DNA of 64,000 bases from Oryzomicrobium sp. (GCF_021287045.1 NZ_JAJTBG010000017.1:1-64000); one strand, 5' to 3'. Counted from the first letter of the stretch, positions 49,789-58,324 are shown. Numbers and translations are program-made. The notes: generated by a model not told the origin, from the sequence alone.

Positions 49789-50346
49789 TCAGTTACAAGC
49801 CGTAGCGGTAGTGGTCACCACCGGCGCCGTGACGACGTTATTGGCAGCCGTACCCGCCGTATAAGTGAAGGCGCAGCTTCCCGCAGTCGGGGAAGGCACC
49901 GAAACGGTCAGCACATCATTCGGATTCGCGCCGCCACCGGCGATGATGTAGTCGAAGTTGCCCGGCGCAGCAGTGTAATCAGCCTGGATACCGGCACGCA
50001 GCCCGGCGGCGGCACCGATGCCCGCCAAATCGGCCGTCGGATACTGTGCAACGCCGGTGACGTTCAATCCTTCCATGACCACCGTTGCCGCAGCAGTGGT
50101 TGCTGGACAGGGTACCGGCGGATTGCCGGCCGCCTGGGCAAGGCACTGGGCATGGAACAGCGCAGACCCGGCGCGTACCGCGCCGATGGCCGCATTGAGC
50201 TTGGCCTGGCGGGCCTGGACCTGGAGGTCGATGAAGCGGGGCAGCGCCACGGCGGCCAGGATGCCGAGGATGATGATCACCACGATCAGTTCGATCAGGG
50301 TGAAACCGGTCTGTTGCGAGCGTCGGGGAGTGGACATGGTTGTCAT
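49789..50346 (-). CDS. mshB: MSHA pilin-like protein MshB
   Basis: 185 residues. Leader MTTMSTPRRSQQTG, then FTLIELIVVIIILGILAAVALPRF with Glu+5. Cysteines in HAQCLAQ, PVPCPA, GSCAFTY and the terminus could form two disulfides. GGAGATATCC precedes the ATG at 50346. A CATAAT -10-like sequence (plus strand 50418-50423) and a hairpin (50361-50376) lie in the 150-base gap upstream, so pilin transcription may be boosted here. Confidence 0.87.
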   Translation of the reverse strand: MTTMSTPRRSQQTGFTLIELIVVIIILGILAAVALPRFIDLQVQARQAKLNAAIGAVRAGSALFHAQCLAQAAGNPPVPCPATTAAATVVMEGLNVTGVAQYPTADLAGIGAAAGLRAGIQADYTAAPGNFDYIIAGGGANPNDVLTVSVPSPTAGSCAFTYTAGTAANNVVTAPVVTTTATACN

Positions 50347-50497
50347 GGATATCTCCGGTTGAAGCGCATCCGCTTCATGTTGGGCAGCGGACGACAGTTT
50401 AAGTAAGACTTGGTTCGATTATGACCCAAGATGACGGTGGAAACTGTGACCGAATGCCGCCCAAACGGATTTCACTGATCCAAGTCAGAAGCCAGCG

Positions 50498-51010
50498 TCA
50501 AAGTCCGCGCGCGAACCAGCGGTAATCCGCCTGGGGCGCCAGTACCAGGCTGGCGAAGGGCTGGCCCGCGGCCACGGGGCGGCCGTCGCTGTCCTTGGGC
50601 TGCAGGTTGAAGGCGAGCAGGCCGTCAGGGGCACCTTCCAGGCTGTCCTGGTGACGGGCGCGATAAAGCACCTGGCGACGCTCCCGGTCGAAGGCCCAAC
50701 TGGCCGGGGGCGGCGCGGCGGTTTCGCCGGCATAGTTGACGGGGCGCTCCTCCAGCCAGTCGAAGGGGTTGCCGTCCGCCAGCCGGCGCAGCCGGGCCGG
50801 GTCCTGGGCGGCGGTGGCGGCGGCCACCTGGATGCGCACGGCGAACTTGAGGCCGAGCAGGCTCTGCTCCATGGCCGCCCGCTCGGCCTGTTCCTGAAGC
50901 CGCCAGAAGCGGTCCAGGCCGAAGGTGCCAAGCACGGCGACGATGGCCACCACCACCAGCAGTTCGAACAGGGTGAAGCCCGGGGCCGGGCGGCGGAGCG
51001 GCCGCGTCAT
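50498..51010 (-). CDS. mshF: MSHA pseudopilin MshF (GspG-like)
   Basis: 170 residues starting MTRPLRRPAPGFTLFELLVVVAIVAVLG: a class III prepilin with Glu+5 after a 10-residue leader. The rest carries a compact domain ending LVLAPQADYRWFARGL. By position between mshG and mshB it matches MshF. The ATG at 51010 overlaps the mshG stop (4 bases). The 150 bases after its stop hold the mshB leader. Confidence 0.8.
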   Translation of the reverse strand: MTRPLRRPAPGFTLFELLVVVAIVAVLGTFGLDRFWRLQEQAERAAMEQSLLGLKFAVRIQVAAATAAQDPARLRRLADGNPFDWLEERPVNYAGETAAPPPASWAFDRERRQVLYRARHQDSLEGAPDGLLAFNLQPKDSDGRPVAAGQPFASLVLAPQADYRWFARGL

Positions 51011-52230
51011 TTGATCGCCACCTTGCCCAGGTCCCACATGGGCAGGAAGACGCCCAGGGCGAGGATGAGCACCAGCACGCCGAGGAAGACGATGAGGATC
51101 GGCTCGATCTGCTGGGAAAGGGTCTTGAGCTCGTACTCGACCTCTTTCTGGTACATCTCGGCCACGTCCTGGAGCATGTCGTCCAGGGCGCCGGACTCTT
51201 CGCCCACGGCGACCATCTGCAACACCACCGGGGTGAACACGCCGGTGCCAGAAGCGGTGCGCAACAGGCTTTCGCCCCGCTCGACCCCTTCGCGCATGCG
51301 CTCGGCGCAGTGGGCGACGAAGCGGTTTTCCACGGTCTGGGCGGTCACGCCCAGGGCCTGGACCACCGGCACACCGCTGCGCAGGGCCAGGGCCAGGCTG
51401 CGGGCGAAGCGGGCCAGGGTGGCCTTGAGGATGATCTTGCCGGCAATCGGAATGCGCAGCTTCCAGGTGTCCCACTTGAAGCCCCCGGCCTCAGTGCCGA
51501 CCCAGCTACGGAAGGCGAAGGCGGCGCCGACGGCACCGGCGGCGAGCAACCACCACCAGTTCACCATGAAATCGGAAAAGCCGATCAGGATCCGGGTCAT
51601 CAGCGGCAGTTCGGCGCCGAAGCCCTTGAACACCTTGGCGAAGGCGGGGATGACGAACAGGTTGATGACGACGATGGCCACGGCCATGGCGCTGACCACG
51701 AAGATCGGGTAGCGCAGGGCCGACTTCACCTGCTGGCGCATGAACTGCTCGAAGTCCAGGTGGTGGTAGAGGCGCTGGAAGATTTCTTCGAGCAGGCCGG
51801 TCAGTTCGCCGACCCGGATCATGGACAGGTAGAAGGGCGAGAAGGCCTTGGGGTGGCGAGCCAGGGACACCGACAGCTCGCGGCCGGAATCGAGGCTTTC
51901 GCGCACTTCCTGAAGCACCTGCTTCATCGCCGGGTTGGTGGAGGACTCCTGCAAACCGGCCAGGGCGCGCATGATGGGCACCCCGGCCTTCATCAGGGCG
52001 TTCATCTGGCGCGAGAACAGCAGCAAATCCACCGTGCGCACCTTGGGCCCGAAGGACAGGCGGGGCAGCGTCAGCCCGCCGCCCCCGCTCCCCGCGGCTT
52101 CGCGGATGTCGAGGGGAATCCGCCCGCTGGCGACGATGGACTCGGCAGCGGCGGCGGCACTGGCCGCCTCCAGCACCCCTTGGGTCAACTCGCCGCCCGG
52201 CGCGCGGGCCTTGTAGGAAAACTTGGCCAT
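51007..52230 (-). CDS. mshG: MSHA inner-membrane platform protein MshG (GspF/PilC-like)
   Basis: 407 residues, T2SF family. It begins MAKFSYKARAPGGELTQGVLEA, with two GspF domains (about 70-195: LFSRQMNALMKAGVPIMRAL; about 270-395: FARSLALALRSGVPVVQAL) and three membrane helices. It is the platform partner of MshE and paralogous to PilC in this window. The gap to mshE is 14 bases. Confidence 0.93.
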   Translation of the reverse strand: MAKFSYKARAPGGELTQGVLEAASAAAAAESIVASGRIPLDIREAAGSGGGGLTLPRLSFGPKVRTVDLLLFSRQMNALMKAGVPIMRALAGLQESSTNPAMKQVLQEVRESLDSGRELSVSLARHPKAFSPFYLSMIRVGELTGLLEEIFQRLYHHLDFEQFMRQQVKSALRYPIFVVSAMAVAIVVINLFVIPAFAKVFKGFGAELPLMTRILIGFSDFMVNWWWLLAAGAVGAAFAFRSWVGTEAGGFKWDTWKLRIPIAGKIILKATLARFARSLALALRSGVPVVQALGVTAQTVENRFVAHCAERMREGVERGESLLRTASGTGVFTPVVLQMVAVGEESGALDDMLQDVAEMYQKEVEYELKTLSQQIEPILIVFLGVLVLILALGVFLPMWDLGKVAIK

Positions 52231-52244
52231 GACGTCGCCCTAGC

Positions 52245-53972
52245 TCAGTCTTCGAACTGGTTGGAAACGCGCATCGCCTCTTCCAGCGTGGTCTTGCCAG
52301 CGTGGACCATGCGCAGCGCATCGTGGCGCAGGGTCTCGCCGGCCAGTTGCCGCCGCGCGGCCAGGACGAAGGCGCCCGGATCGTCGGAGTTGGCGGCATC
52401 CACCAGCTCCTGGGTGATCTCCAGCACCTCGTAGACGCCGGTACGCCCCTGATAGCCGGTGCCGTTGCAGTGGGGACAACCGCGCCCCTTCATGTAGCCG
52501 TTGTGGGAATCGCGCCCCTCTTCGAGGCGCAGCCATTCCCGCTCGCCCGGGGTGGGGTCGTGGGGGGTGGCGCAGGATTCGCACACTACCCGCACCAGCC
52601 GCTGGGCCAGCACCAAGTTAAGGGACATGGCCACCATGTAACGCGGCACCCCCATGTCCATCAGGCGCACCGGGGTGGAGATGGCGTCGTTGGTGTGCAG
52701 GGTGGAGAGCACCAGGTGGCCGGTCATGGCGGCGCGCATGCCGATCTCTGCGGTGTTCTGGTCGCGCATTTCGCCCACCAGCACCACGTCCGGGTCCTGG
52801 CGCAGGGCGGAGCGCAGCACCCGCTCGAAGGTCAGGTCGATCTTGTCGTGCACCTGCACCTGGTTGATGCCGGGGAGCCGGTATTCCACCGGGTCCTCGA
52901 CGGTGATGATCTTGCGGTCCGAGGTGTTCAGCTCGTTGAGCGCCGCGTACAGGGTGGTGGTCTTACCCGAGCCGGTGGGGCCGGTCACCAGGATCATGCC
53001 GGAGGGGCGCGAGATGGCCCGGCGCAGCTTGTGCAGCACGCCCGGAGGCATGCCCAGGTTGTCCAGGCCGAGCAGGCCGGTGTTTTGGTTGAGCAGACGC
53101 ATCACCACCGATTCGCCGTACTGGGTCGGCATGGTGGAGATACGCACGTCCACCTGGGTGTTGCGTACCTTGATGGCGAAGCGGCCGTCCTGGGGCAGGC
53201 GCTTTTCCGAGATGTCCAGGCCCGAGGTGAGCTTGAGGCGCAGGGCCACGGCAGTGGCGATCTTGGGGTCGGCCTCGGTCTGGATGTGCAGCACGCCGTC
53301 GATACGGAAGCGGATGCGCAGCTTGTCGGCCTGGGGCTCGATGTGGATGTCGGAGGCCCGGGTACGCAGGGCCTCTTCGAACACCGTGTTGAGCAGCTTG
53401 ACCACCGGCGCATCCTCGGCACCGGTGCCGGCACCGATCAGGTCGGAGAAGTCGGAGGGGCCATCGGACAGCTCGGCCTGCAACTCCTTGGCCAGGCCGG
53501 AGATTTCCTCGGTGCGGCGGTAGAGCCGGTCGATGGCGGCGAGGAAGCCGCCCTCGGTGACCACCGCCAGTTCCACGTCGCGCTTGAGGATACGGGTCAG
53601 CTCGTCGTAGGCTTGCAGGTCGGTGGGATTGACGAAACCAACCCGCACCCGGTCGCCCAGGTCCGCCAGGACGATGGCCCGGTAGCGGCGCGCCTGGGCC
53701 TCGGGCAGCAGGCGCACCAGCGCCGGGTCCGGGCTGAACTGCTTGAGATCGACGTAAATGGCCCGCAGCTGCTTGGCCAGGGCCTGGGAAATGCCTTCTT
53801 CGGTGACGTAGGCGGCTTCCACCACCACCCGCCCGAGCTGGCGGCCGGTGCGTTTCTGCTCTTCGAGGGCGAGCTTGAGTTGTTCTTCGGTGAGGAGCCC
53901 CTGGCTCACCAGCAGTTCCCCGAGCCGGACCTTTTCCGGCCGGGCCATGGGCCTTGCGGCGATTTCCACCAT
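52245..53972 (-). CDS. mshE: MSHA pilus extension ATPase MshE with c-di-GMP-binding MshEN domain
   Basis: 575 residues, first gene of the cluster. The N-terminal MshEN domain shows the c-di-GMP motif: R16-L17-G18 ... LVSQG ... L32 ... L36 ... Q39, and a second, diverged copy from L46 (LGRVVVEAAYVTEE). The catalytic domain has Walker A GPTGSGKTTT near 327, Walker B DPDVVLVGEMRD, GHLVLSTLHTND and zinc pairs CESC and CPHC. MshE family ATPases extend the pilus in response to c-di-GMP. ATG 53972; M9 (53948) is an alternative start. Confidence 0.94.
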   Translation of the reverse strand: MVEIAARPMARPEKVRLGELLVSQGLLTEEQLKLALEEQKRTGRQLGRVVVEAAYVTEEGISQALAKQLRAIYVDLKQFSPDPALVRLLPEAQARRYRAIVLADLGDRVRVGFVNPTDLQAYDELTRILKRDVELAVVTEGGFLAAIDRLYRRTEEISGLAKELQAELSDGPSDFSDLIGAGTGAEDAPVVKLLNTVFEEALRTRASDIHIEPQADKLRIRFRIDGVLHIQTEADPKIATAVALRLKLTSGLDISEKRLPQDGRFAIKVRNTQVDVRISTMPTQYGESVVMRLLNQNTGLLGLDNLGMPPGVLHKLRRAISRPSGMILVTGPTGSGKTTTLYAALNELNTSDRKIITVEDPVEYRLPGINQVQVHDKIDLTFERVLRSALRQDPDVVLVGEMRDQNTAEIGMRAAMTGHLVLSTLHTNDAISTPVRLMDMGVPRYMVAMSLNLVLAQRLVRVVCESCATPHDPTPGEREWLRLEEGRDSHNGYMKGRGCPHCNGTGYQGRTGVYEVLEITQELVDAANSDDPGAFVLAARRQLAGETLRHDALRMVHAGKTTLEEAMRVSNQFED

Positions 53973-54032
53973 GCGTACGTTTTCCCGGTCGTGACGGCAC
54001 CATGACGGCCGCCTAAGCGGCCATTATTGCCG

Positions 54033-54560
54033 ATGAACCCGCCTGCCCCTATGAAAAATTTAACCGACCCGCCGGAACCACCCTGCCCCACCGCCCCCCT
54101 GGCGCTGGTGCTGGTGCATCCGGAAATCCCGCCCAACACGGGCAACATCATCCGCCTGTGCGCCAACACCGGCGCCGAACTACACCTGGTGGAACCCCTG
54201 GGTTTCCGCTGGGCCGACAAGGACCTGCAACGGGCCGGCCTCGACTACCACGAACACGCCCGGGTGCAGCGCCACGCCGACTGGGCGGCCTGCAAGGCGG
54301 CCCTGGCCGGGCGGCGCCTGTTCGCCCTCACCACCAAGGGCAGCCGCCGCTACGACGCGCCGGACTTCGCCCCGGGGGACGCCTTCGTGTTCGGCCGGGA
54401 ATCGGCGGGGCTGCCCGCCGACATCCTCGCCGAGTTCGCCCCGGACGCCCGGCTGCGCCTGCCGATGTGCGCCGACAGCCGCAGCATGAACCTGGCCAAC
54501 ACCGCCGCGGTGATGCTGTTCGAGGCCTGGCGGCAGATCGGCTTTCCCGCCGGGGTCTGA
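54033..54560 (+). CDS. trmL: tRNA (cytidine(34)-2'-O)-methyltransferase TrmL
   Basis: SPOUT-class methyltransferase (YibK) modifying the wobble base of tRNA-Leu isoacceptors. About 175 residues from ATG 54033; a second in-frame ATG (54051) is also possible. Core motifs are ALVLVHPEIPPNTGNIIRLCANTG, FGRESAGLP and the knot region LPMCADSRSMNLANTAAVMLFE. It is divergent from mshE with a gap of 60 bases. Confidence 0.94.
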   Translation: MNPPAPMKNLTDPPEPPCPTAPLALVLVHPEIPPNTGNIIRLCANTGAELHLVEPLGFRWADKDLQRAGLDYHEHARVQRHADWAACKAALAGRRLFALTTKGSRRYDAPDFAPGDAFVFGRESAGLPADILAEFAPDARLRLPMCADSRSMNLANTAAVMLFEAWRQIGFPAGV

Positions 54561-54616
54561 GCCGGGGGCGCCGCGTCAACACAGCGCGTCGCCGCTGCCA
54601 GCCGTACAACACCGCG

Positions 54617-54640
54617 CCGGCCTCGCCGCGGCGAGGCCGG
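54617..54640. terminator. Perfect 24-bp palindrome after trmL
   Basis: CCGGCCTCGCCG (54617-54628) is followed directly by its exact reverse complement (54629-54640). Without a loop it would form an 8-10-bp hairpin. No T tract follows on either strand, so termination would be Rho-type or the palindrome may be a protein site. Confidence 0.45.
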
Positions 54641-54710
54641 GGGCGCAGGGAAAAGAGTACGTAGAAAGGGCGCGCGTAGAAAGGCTTCAAGGCCCCAAGC
54701 CCCAAAGCCC

Positions 54711-54737
54711 GACACTTTAATTTTTTTAATACTTCCC
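54711..54737. repeat. AT-rich direct repeat, copy 1
   Basis: Pattern GACA-N2-TTAATTTT-N-TTAATAC-N-TC; the 16-mer core TTAATTTTTTTAATAC is at 54717-54732. It differs from copy 2 at a single core position. Confidence 0.85.
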
Positions 54738-54794
54738 TAAAGGCGACGCGCCAAACTCTAATACTGGCCCGGACCTTCGGTTTCTCACCGGCCG

Positions 54795-54821
54795 GACATA
54801 TTAATTTTATTAATACATCAT
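54795..54821. repeat. AT-rich direct repeat, copy 2
   Basis: Core TTAATTTTATTAATAC at 54801-54816, 84 bases from copy 1. Here the core is also an inverted repeat, ATTAAT-TTT-ATTAAT. A lone TAATAC at 54759-54764 lies between the copies. Confidence 0.85.
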
Positions 54822-54991
54822 CCGACCAACTCGGCCCGCGCCGCCCAGGCAGGAAGGCCATGCCCGGGACGAAGGCGCAACCGGCGCAGGGCCGGCTCGC
54901 TCGGCGCACCGTGGAATCCCCGCGCGCCTTGCCTCGGCGCCGCCGCATCAGGAATGCGTGGCGCGGCCCTGGGCGGTCGAGGATGAACCTC

Positions 54992-56002
54992 TCAGAGGGT
55001 TTCGGGTTTGGGGTCCCGGGCCAGCAGAGTCTCGGCGGCGGCAGCCGGCGAGAGTTCGCCGCGCAACACCGCGTCCACGGCGAAGGTGATCGGCATGTCC
55101 ACGCCCAGGCGGCGGGCGGTGCGCGCCACCTCGGCGGCGGTGAGCACCCCTTCTGCCACGTGGCCCAGTTCGGCCAGGATCGCCTCCAGGGACTTGCCCG
55201 CCCCCAGGGCCAGGCCGACCCGGCGGTTGCGCGACAGGTCGCCGGTGCAGGTGAGCAGCACGTCGCCCATGCCGGCCAGGCCCATGAAAGTGTCGCGCTG
55301 GGCGCCCAGGGCCTGCCCCAGGCGGGTGATCTCGGCCAGCCCGCGGGTGACCAGGGCAGCCCGGGCGTTGTGCCCGAGGCGCAGACCGTCGCTGATGCCG
55401 GTGGCGATGGCCAGCACGTTCTTCACCGCGCCCCCCACTTCCACCCCCACCATGTCGCCGTTGGCGTAGATGCGGAAGCGGGAACCGTGCAGTTCCCGGG
55501 CCAGCCGCGCCGACAGGGCGTCGTCGGCGCTGGCCAGGGCCACCGCCGTGGGCAGGCCACGGCCCACCTCGTCGGCGAAGGAGGGGCCGGAGAGCACGGC
55601 ACAGGGGGCGTTCGCCCCCAGGGTTTCGCCCACCACCTGGTGGGGTAGCAGGCCGGTGCCGGCCTCGAAGCCCTTGCACACCCAGACCACCGGGCGGGCC
55701 CCATGGGCGGCGAAATATTCGCCGAGCCGGGCGGTGGTGGGGCGCAGCCCGGCCACCGGGGTGGCCACCACCACGATGTCGGCGCCGGCCAGGGCGGCCT
55801 CCAGCGCGACATGGGGGGTGACGCCCGCGGGCAGGGTCACCCCGGGCAGGAAGCGGGCGTTCTCGCGGGACTGGGCCATTTCGCCCAGCAGGTCGGTTTC
55901 CCGGCCCCACAGGGCGACCGGGTGGCGCTCGGCGAAGGAGACGGCCAGGGCGGTGCCCCAGGCGCCGGCGCCGAGCACGGCAATCTTGGTCGGTTCGGTC
56001 AT
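54992..56002 (-). CDS. gpsA: Glycerol-3-phosphate dehydrogenase [NAD(P)+]
   Basis: Reduces dihydroxyacetone phosphate to sn-glycerol 3-phosphate for phospholipid synthesis. 336 residues from ATG 56002. The Rossmann motif [13 protein letters not shown] opens the protein. [14 protein letters not shown] contains the catalytic lysine, and [20 protein letters not shown] is the conserved substrate-site segment. It lies downstream of secB and the SH3 gene on the same strand. Confidence 0.96.
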   Translation of the reverse strand: MTEPTKIAVLGAGAWGTALAVSFAERHPVALWGRETDLLGEMAQSRENARFLPGVTLPAGVTPHVALEAALAGADIVVVATPVAGLRPTTARLGEYFAAHGARPVVWVCKGFEAGTGLLPHQVVGETLGANAPCAVLSGPSFADEVGRGLPTAVALASADDALSARLARELHGSRFRIYANGDMVGVEVGGAVKNVLAIATGISDGLRLGHNARAALVTRGLAEITRLGQALGAQRDTFMGLAGMGDVLLTCTGDLSRNRRVGLALGAGKSLEAILAELGHVAEGVLTAAEVARTARRLGVDMPITFAVDAVLRGELSPAAAAETLLARDPKPETL

Positions 56003-56066
56003 TTCTGTCGTGTAGGCGGCGGGGCGGGCCAGGCAGTGCAATCCTGGCCCGGCAGCACGGCGGCCG

Positions 56067-56579
56067 TTACAGGCCCCACACCTGGTTGGCGCGGATGAAG
56101 CCTTCCTGCCCGTCTCGGTGGCGCACCTTGGCCCAGCCGGCGGGGCCGACCGAAATCAGCTCCAGGGCCACCTTCTTTTCGGCGGTGAACACCACGCTGG
56201 CGGAGGCATCGGCCTCGGCGCGCACCTCGGCGCGGTCGGCGGTGACCTGCACGGTGCGGGTGTCGCTCAGGACACGGCGCTCGATCCAGGCCAGACCACC
56301 GTCGGCGTCCCGTACCTTGGACCAGCCTTCGAGGTTGACCACGGGTTCCACCGGGGTATAGCGGCGGATGACGAACAGGCGCTTGCCCTTGGTGGACGGG
56401 GCGTCGTAGAGGACCGCAGCTTCGTTCACCGAGCGGAATTCGGCGGCGGAGGCCGCCGGCACGACCGGGACCCCGAACCCGAGTTCGGCGACCAGCGCCA
56501 GCCCGAGGGCGGCACCGGTCACGAGCAGGCGCCGCCCTCGGGCGGACGCCGGGAAGCGGAAGGAGGTCGGTACGGTCAT
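56067..56579 (-). CDS. Exported SH3-domain protein
   Basis: 170 residues with a signal peptide ([19 protein letters not shown]... ASA) and two bacterial SH3-like repeats (about 48-105: [21 protein letters not shown]; about 108-168: [31 protein letters not shown]). Such proteins usually bind the cell wall in the periplasm; no catalytic domain is present. It lies between gpsA and secB with short gaps. Confidence 0.88.
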   Translation of the reverse strand: MTVPTSFRFPASARGRRLLVTGAALGLALVAELGFGVPVVPAASAAEFRSVNEAAVLYDAPSTKGKRLFVIRRYTPVEPVVNLEGWSKVRDADGGLAWIERRVLSDTRTVQVTADRAEVRAEADASASVVFTAEKKVALELISVGPAGWAKVRHRDGQEGFIRANQVWGL

Positions 56580-56601
56580 GGGGCGGACTCCGCGGCGGGG
56601 G

Positions 56602-57057
56602 TTATTGCAGGGAACCTTCGGCCTGCTCGGCCTGTTCCTGGAGGCGGGACATGTAGAGGGCCTCGAAGTTGACCGGGGCCAGGATCACCGGGGCGAAGCC
56701 GGCGCGGGTGGTGGCGTCGGACATCACTTCCCGGGCGTAGGGGAAGAGGATGTTCGGGCAGGCCACGGCCAGGAGGGGCTCGACCTGCTCTTCGGGCACG
56801 CCTTCGATGCGGAAGATACCGGCCTGGGCCACTTCGACCAGGAAGGCACCCTTGTCGCCGCGCTTGGCGGTGACGGTGACGGTGAGGGTCACGTCGTAGA
56901 AGCTGTTACCCAGGCCCCGGCCTTCGGACTGGAGCTGGATCTCGACCTGGGGGGCCTCTTCTTCGAGGAACACTTCGGGGGCGCCCGGGACTTCGACGGA
57001 GAGGTCCTTGACGTAAATCTTTTCGATGGTGAAAGCCGCTTGCGCTTGTTCGGACAT
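56602..57057 (-). CDS. secB: Protein-export chaperone SecB
   Basis: 151 residues. Tetrameric cytosolic chaperone that keeps preproteins unfolded and delivers them to SecA. Family segments: FTIEKIYVKDLSVEVPGAP, VEVAQAGIFRIEG, ACPNILFPYAREV and FAPVILAPVNFEALY. It follows grxC and a rhodanese gene, a typical grxC-secB-gpsA arrangement. Confidence 0.96.
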   Translation of the reverse strand: MSEQAQAAFTIEKIYVKDLSVEVPGAPEVFLEEEAPQVEIQLQSEGRGLGNSFYDVTLTVTVTAKRGDKGAFLVEVAQAGIFRIEGVPEEQVEPLLAVACPNILFPYAREVMSDATTRAGFAPVILAPVNFEALYMSRLQEQAEQAEGSLQ

Positions 57058-57103
57058 GATTTTTCCTGAAACGGGAAGAATGAGGGATGAGGGGATGCGG
57101 ACG

Positions 57104-57370
57104 TCAGTTCCCGGCCAGCAGCGGGTCCAGGCGGCCTTCCCGGTCGAGGGCGTAGAGGTCGTCGCAGCCGCCCACGTGGTAGTCGCCGATGTAAATCTGG
57201 GGCACGGTGCGACGGCCGGTGCGCTGCATCATTTCCTCGCGGCGCGCCGGGTCCAGGTCGACCCGCACCTTATCGATCTCGGTCACGCCCTTGTGGGCGA
57301 GCAATTGCTCGGCGCGCACGCAGTAGGGGCAGACGGCGGTGGAATACATCAGCACGCGGGGTTGAGCCAT
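57104..57370 (-). CDS. grxC: Glutaredoxin 3
   Basis: 88-residue dithiol glutaredoxin. The active site CPYC is at residues 14-17 and the glutathione-binding TVPQIYIGDYHVGGCDD segment is intact. It reduces disulfides and glutathione mixed disulfides. It lies between the rhodanese and secB genes, 46 bases from secB. Confidence 0.95.
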   Translation of the reverse strand: MAQPRVLMYSTAVCPYCVRAEQLLAHKGVTEIDKVRVDLDPARREEMMQRTGRRTVPQIYIGDYHVGGCDDLYALDREGRLDPLLAGN

Positions 57371-57433
57371 GACGGCAAATCCTTTCTCGGTCGGGGATGC
57401 CGCCGCGGTGCAGGTGCCCGCGGCGGTCGGTCG

Positions 57434-57850
57434 TTATTTCTTGCGGGCTACCGGCAGGCCAGCCTGGGTCCAGGCGCCGATACCGCCGGCCAGGTTCACC
57501 ACCTTGGCGAAGCCGGCCTTCTTCAGCTCGCCACAGGCCTTGGCGGAACGCACGCCGGAGGCGCACACCGCCACCACGGTACGGTCCTTGAACTTGTCCA
57601 GCTCGGCCAGGCGCTCGCCCAGCTTGGCCACCGGGATGTTGCGGGCGTTGGGGATGTGCCCCTGGGCGAATTCGGCCGGATCGCGCACGTCGAGCACGAT
57701 GGCGTCTTCCCGGTTGATCAGCAGGGTGGCGTCGGTGGCCGACACCTCGGCACCGCCCTTGCGCACGAAGCTCGCCAGCAGCATGCCGCCGGCCACCGCC
57801 GAGGTGGCCATCAGGGCCAGATTGAAGGGGTCTTTGAAGAACGGATCCAC
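57434..57850 (-). CDS. Membrane-anchored rhodanese-domain protein
   Basis: 138 residues from GTG 57850 (GGGAG 6 bases upstream). A membrane helix at about 9-27 (FNLALMATSAVAGGMLLASF) is followed by one rhodanese domain (about 38-135). The catalytic cysteine is in VVAVCASGVRSAKA, so sulfur transfer is feasible. Single-domain rhodaneses move sulfane sulfur. The ArsR-type regulator is immediately upstream and grxC downstream. Confidence 0.9.
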   Translation of the reverse strand: MDPFFKDPFNLALMATSAVAGGMLLASFVRKGGAEVSATDATLLINREDAIVLDVRDPAEFAQGHIPNARNIPVAKLGERLAELDKFKDRTVVAVCASGVRSAKACGELKKAGFAKVVNLAGGIGAWTQAGLPVARKK

Positions 57851-57921
57851 GAATGCTCCCGAAAAATCAGGGGGATGGGGAAAGAAAACAGGGGGGGGCA
57901 AAACCGGGCGAACCGGCCCGG

Positions 57922-58269
57922 TCACGCGGCGCGGCCGCGGCCCTTGGCCGGCGGCTCGCCGCAGAACACCTCGCGCATCATATCGATGAGTTGCAGGGTG
58001 CGGGCGTCGCCGATGCGGTAATACACCCGATTGGCGTCCTTGCGGGTCAGCAGCACCGCCTTCTCGCGCAGGATCGCCAGGTGCTGTGAGATGTTGCTCT
58101 GGGAGGTGCCCACCGCCTCGACGATATCCTGGACGCACACCTCGCCGTCGCCGACCACGCACAGAATCTTCAGGCGCAGCGGGTGGGACATGGCCTTCAG
58201 GGCGCGGGCGGCCTGCTGGATATGCTCTTCCTTGTCGATCACGCTCAACACGGGGGCCACTCGCGACAC
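57922..58269 (-). CDS. ArsR/SmtB-family regulator with SqrR/BigR-like cysteine pair
   Basis: 115 residues, winged helix (about 20-95; recognition helix SQSNISQHLAILREK). It lacks the usual metal-site CVC of ArsR in the recognition helix. Cysteines are C37 (LKILCVVG) and C103 (REVFCGE), 66 apart, the spacing of the dithiol in persulfide sensors SqrR/BigR; C45 is extra. The start is GTG at 58269, or GTG at 58260 with a better ribosome-site spacing. It lies upstream of rhodanese and grxC. Sulfide-responsive control is inferred. Confidence 0.88.
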   Translation of the reverse strand: MSRVAPVLSVIDKEEHIQQAARALKAMSHPLRLKILCVVGDGEVCVQDIVEAVGTSQSNISQHLAILREKAVLLTRKDANRVYYRIGDARTLQLIDMMREVFCGEPPAKGRGRAA

Positions 58270-58318
58270 TCTCCGGAAAGTTGCCAGATCGCCGCGGGAT
58301 GCGGCGGACTAGGGTTGC

Positions 58319-58324
58319 ATTATA
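58319..58324 (-). promoter_or_regulatory. TATAAT element ahead of the ArsR-type regulator
   Basis: A perfect TATAAT on the minus strand (plus strand attata). The -35 region at the expected distance is poor (GAACGC), which would suit an activator- or repressor-controlled promoter. Confidence 0.4.

Larger units (their letters stand above)
54561..54991. other. Intergenic region between convergent trmL and gpsA with repeats
   Basis: 431 bases without a credible gene. It contains a 24-bp perfect GC palindrome (54617-54640), a tandem 10-mer cgtagaaagg (54660-54669 and 54675-54684), and two near-identical AT-rich sites 84 bases apart (54711-54737, 54795-54821). The remaining right-hand part (54840-54991) is ordinary GC-rich sequence. 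Open frames crossing it, such as one on the minus strand encoding DDVLIKLICPAGEKPK, have no recognisable family. Confidence 0.7.

Noticed and set aside
54328-54948. Minus-strand open frame in the trmL-gpsA gap
   Set aside because: It mixes antisense trmL sequence with the repeat-bearing gap, and shows no family, no coding-like composition and no ribosome site.
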